DNA from: Hypericibacter sp049323455
GTDB lineage: Bacteria; Pseudomonadota; Alphaproteobacteria; Dongiales; Dongiaceae
Direction of reading: 5' to 3'
NCBI GenBank assembly: GCA_049323455.1
Contig: JBMONF010000013.1
Location: forward strand, 1-64,000
DNA length: 64,000 bases
The notes under the pieces are model-generated. The model was given only the letters and a program-made list of their open reading frames with translations, had not been told where the DNA came from and did no database searches. The position numbers and the translations under genes were made by a program. Below are positions 61,688-64,000 of the stretch, piece by piece (position 1 is the first letter of the stretch; every line of letters begins with the position of its first letter).

Positions 61688-62539
61688 CTAGCGATAGCCA
61701 TAGCGCTGCATCTGCGGCGTCAGTGACCGCTCGATTTGGGTGCGATCGGCATCGACAAGCTGATCGCCGTCTCGCGCCGCGGCCGGCGTGATCGGAAAAT
61801 CGCGCTGGTATCGGGCGACGATATCGGCGGACTCGTCCTCCACGCCGAGCCACCGGAACAGGCGGGACAGAACCGGCGCAGGCTCCGCGGTGACATCTTC
61901 GTAGCGCAGTTCGAGGACCTGCGCGGGAAACTTGCTCGCAAAGCTGTGGCCGCGGTCCACGTTTATCTTCCAGTATTCGATCTGGCTCGCGATATCCTTC
62001 GGCGCCCAATTGCGCGAGGCCATGGAGGGGATCGTCGTGCGGGGGTCGCGCACGCAATGGACGAAGCGCATGTTCGGAAAGGCCTGCTTCAACAGCGGAG
62101 CCATCAGGACAAATCTGGGCACCTTGCAAGCCCAATAAGGCTTGCCTTCGACGGCCGCCTGTTCGGCGAACAGCGCGGCGATATAATCGCGGAAGGGCGC
62201 AAGCGCGGGCTCGGCCATCAACCGGTCGCACAACTTGCGCGTTTCGCGGCGGAGGGTTTCGGGCTGGAAACGGATGTTCCAGGCGCCGTGCCGATACCGC
62301 TCCGTGCTCTTCTTGTTGTACGGTGCGTCTTCGAGGTTGCTGATCCAGCCATCGACGCCCTCTTTTATTGCCCTGACACGCTCAAGGGCCGGCATACCTT
62401 TTTCGAGGAAGATGAGGCGCCCGACATCGAAGATGAACCAGGGCTCGTAGATTGGCGATATTTGCGAATGGCAGCCCACGAGGTCGACCAGCAATGTCGT
62501 TCCGCTGCGGCCACAGCCGCCTATGAACAAGGGATCCAC
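61688..62539 (-). CDS. Sulfotransferase family protein
   Basis: A 283-residue protein starting MDPLFIGGCGRSGTTLLVDL, the 5'-PAPS loop, with VHCVRDPRTTIPSM as the 3'-phosphate motif and LELRYEDVTAEPAPVLSRLF near the end. It is similar in design to the protein at 60756 but diverged well beyond a recent duplication. The two genes are convergent, 113 bp apart. The acceptor is unknown. Confidence 0.87.
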   Translation of the reverse strand: MDPLFIGGCGRSGTTLLVDLVGCHSQISPIYEPWFIFDVGRLIFLEKGMPALERVRAIKEGVDGWISNLEDAPYNKKSTERYRHGAWNIRFQPETLRRETRKLCDRLMAEPALAPFRDYIAALFAEQAAVEGKPYWACKVPRFVLMAPLLKQAFPNMRFVHCVRDPRTTIPSMASRNWAPKDIASQIEYWKINVDRGHSFASKFPAQVLELRYEDVTAEPAPVLSRLFRWLGVEDESADIVARYQRDFPITPAAARDGDQLVDADRTQIERSLTPQMQRYGYR

Positions 62540-62703
62540 GGTGCGACGCCCTCGACGCGCGACATGCGGATCTGCCCCAAGCGCTTACCTTGAGCACATA
62601 CGAGGCGCTTGACGCAAAGCATGCTGGGTTCCTCGGCGCAGACAGTCCAAGAATCCATTATCATCGATCCTTGGCAAGGCAAGAGCGAAAAGACGCCCAC
62701 TTC

Positions 62704-63600
62704 ATGTCGGACATGATGACCACCCACGAGGTCGCCGCCTACCTGCGGCTCAAGGAGCGCAAGATCTACGACCTCGTGCGCCGCGAGGCGATCCCTTTCA
62801 CCCGCGTCACCGGCAAGCTTCTGTTCCAGAAGGCGCTGATCGACCGCTGGATGGCGGAGCGCACCGCCATGGTCACGGACGCGGGCGCGGTCGGGCGCGA
62901 GGTGGCCGTGCCGCCGGTCATTGCCGGCAGCCGCGATCCGCTGCTGGACTGGGCCGCGCGCGAATCGGGCTCGGGCCTCGCCCTCATCGCCGGCGGCAGC
63001 CGCGACGGGCTTGTCCGGTTCGTCGAAGGCCGCGCGCTGGTGGCCGGGCTCCATCTGCTCGATCCCGAGAGCGGCGACTACAACGTCTCGGCGGTGCGCG
63101 AGGCGGCGGAGGGTTGCGGCGCCGTGCTGATCGAGTGGGCCCAGCGCGAGCAGGGCCTGGTCGTGGCCGCCGGCAATCCGCTCGGCCTGCGCCAGGTCGG
63201 CGATCTGGTGAAGAATTCCGTGCGCGTGGTGCGCCGCCAGCCGGGCGCGGGCACCCGCGAATTGCTGGACCATCTCCTGCGCCGGGTCGGCGGCGATCCC
63301 GATCGGCTGCGCTATGCGGAAGAAACCGCCAGCACCGGGCACGAGGTGGGGCTGGCCGTGCTGGGCGGCCGCGCCGATGCCGGGCTCGCCACGCGCGCGG
63401 TGGCGCACCAGCTCAAGCTCGGTTTCCTGCCGCTCGCGACCGAGCGCTTCGACCTCTTGATCCGCCGGCGCGACTATTTCGAGCCGCCCTTTCAGAAGCT
63501 CATGGCCTTTGCACGCGGGGCCGCCTTCCGCGCGCAAGCCGCGTCGCTCACCGGCTACGACATTTCGGGGCTGGGGAGCGTCCATTACAACGGCCCGTGA
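62704..63600 (+). CDS. One-component regulator: excisionase-type HTH fused to periplasmic-binding-like domain
   Basis: A 298-residue protein. Residues 5-55 (MTTHEVAAYLRLKERKIYDL, RREAIPFTRVTGKLLFQK) form a MerR/excisionase-like winged helix. Residues about 90-290 resemble the PBP-like substrate-binding domain (AGLHLLDPESGDYNVSAVRE, RRQPGAGTRELLDHLL, DAGLATRAVAHQLKLGFLPL). Such proteins often control ABC transporters for molybdate, tungstate or other ligands. It is convergent with an ABC ATPase gene at the window edge. ATG 62704 fits the HTH start. Confidence 0.82.
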   Translation: MSDMMTTHEVAAYLRLKERKIYDLVRREAIPFTRVTGKLLFQKALIDRWMAERTAMVTDAGAVGREVAVPPVIAGSRDPLLDWAARESGSGLALIAGGSRDGLVRFVEGRALVAGLHLLDPESGDYNVSAVREAAEGCGAVLIEWAQREQGLVVAAGNPLGLRQVGDLVKNSVRVVRRQPGAGTRELLDHLLRRVGGDPDRLRYAEETASTGHEVGLAVLGGRADAGLATRAVAHQLKLGFLPLATERFDLLIRRRDYFEPPFQKLMAFARGAAFRAQAASLTGYDISGLGSVHYNGP

Positions 63601-63624
63601 GGGGATACCGACCACTCGAGCCGA

Positions 63625-63765
63625 TACTTCGTCGCTCCCGCGAAGGCGGGAGCCCATGAACACGGAGGGAGCCCATAAGGGCACGATGGGTGTTCATGGA
63701 TTGCCGCCGGAGCCTGTCCTCGGGCCGGCCTACGGCCGGACCCGGGGGCGGCAATGACAGCCGGT
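63625..63765. repeat. Intergenic repeats with dyad symmetry
   Basis: CGTCGCTCCCGCGAAGGCGGGAGCCC forms a hairpin, followed by CCCATGAACAC facing GTGTTCATGG and then CCTGTCCTCGGGCCGGCCTACGGCCGGACC. The last part is the inverse of the element at 49555-49625. It fills the gap between the two convergent genes. Confidence 0.6.
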
Positions 63766-63793
63766 TTGCTATTCCGCTCGATCGAGAGCGGCC

Positions 63794-64000
63794 TTATCCC
63801 AGCAGCAGCGTGTCGTCGGCGATCGTCTCGTCGCGGCCGCGCGAGAAGAGGGCGAGCAGGTCCGGCACGTCGAGGCCGGCGCGCGCCTCGCCCGCCACGT
63901 CGAAGGCGATGCGGCCCTCATGCATCATGATGGTGCGCTCGCCGTGATCGAGCGCCTGGCGCATCGAGTGCGTCACCATCAGCGTGGTGAGATTCTGCGC
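63794..64000 (-). CDS. ABC transporter ATP-binding protein, C-terminal part (runs off the window)
   Basis: The last 68 codons of an ATPase; the 5' part lies beyond base 64000. TTLMVTHSMRQALDHGERTI contains the H-loop, and MMHEGRIAFDVAGEARAGLD and DLLALFSRGRD match the tail of ATPases that partner the ABC_sub_bind (DUF534) tryptophan/tyrosine-type transporters. Walker motifs are not visible here. The stop is at 63794-63796. Confidence 0.8.
   Translation of the reverse strand, partial: AQNLTTLMVTHSMRQALDHGERTIMMHEGRIAFDVAGEARAGLDVPDLLALFSRGRDETIADDTLLLG

Overview
The window is GC-rich chromosomal DNA from an alphaproteobacterium. A Rhodospirillales-like or related soil/water lineage is my inference. 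The evidence is the C4-pathway heme gene hemA, the DUF1476 (F1Fo-ATPase zeta-type) gene next to purC-purS, the alphaproteobacterial aioXSR-aioBA arsenite oxidase layout, many TAT-dependent binding proteins, and intergenic palindromes typical of such genomes. No rRNA, CRISPR array, phage or plasmid replication gene was seen.

Layout. (1) 190-4219: purine genes purS, purC and purB with an NRDE protein and DUF1476. (2) 4505-22356: a long catabolic and transport region. It holds an XRE-cupin regulator and an aldehyde dehydrogenase, a 53-residue membrane protein coupled to an NCS1 permease, an Old Yellow Enzyme-type Fe-S flavoprotein, a spermidine/putrescine-type ABC system with pyroglutamyl peptidase, a second XRE-cupin regulator, a nitrilase-family amidase, and a complete amide/branched-chain amino acid type ABC transporter. 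Together these look like uptake and breakdown of small nitrogen compounds; the substrates cannot be read from the sequence. (3) 21239-30026: a rearranged region. A segment carrying the end of the transporter operon and an oppositely oriented flavoprotein gene occurs twice (about 21239-23110 and 27418-28530). The left copy keeps the transporter genes but has lost most of the flavoprotein, next to an IS5-family transposase remnant. The right copy keeps the intact flavoprotein but has only scraps of the transporter genes. Between the copies lie a truncated NTF2-like gene, an OmpA-family protein, a 634-residue secreted protein I do not recognise, and the tail of a histidine kinase gene.

(4) 30394-51504: mostly ordinary housekeeping and accessory genes. 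They are an EutQ-like cupin, hemA, two EamA exporters, an enoyl-CoA hydratase, an agmatinase-family gene, a chemoreceptor, a histidine kinase, a glycan-type ABC exporter pair, map, a small lipoprotein, a CinA N-terminal domain protein, a ClC channel, tRNA-Leu(UAA), an unusual hydrolase, two small membrane proteins (one interrupted by an amber codon), an ArgE-type deacylase, an N-formylglutamate amidohydrolase and NAD kinase.

(5) 51702-60369: an arsenite oxidation locus. On the minus strand, moaA (cofactor synthesis) is followed by aioX (periplasmic arsenite sensor), aioS (kinase), aioR (sigma-54 activator) and then aioB-aioA (Rieske and molybdopterin subunits). A good sigma-54 promoter lies just before aioB and a hairpin terminator just after aioA, so the control circuit can be read from the DNA. 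(6) 60756-64000: two convergent sulfotransferase genes, a DNA-binding/ligand-binding one-component regulator, and the C-terminal end of an ABC ATPase running off the window. REP-like intergenic palindromes recur throughout.
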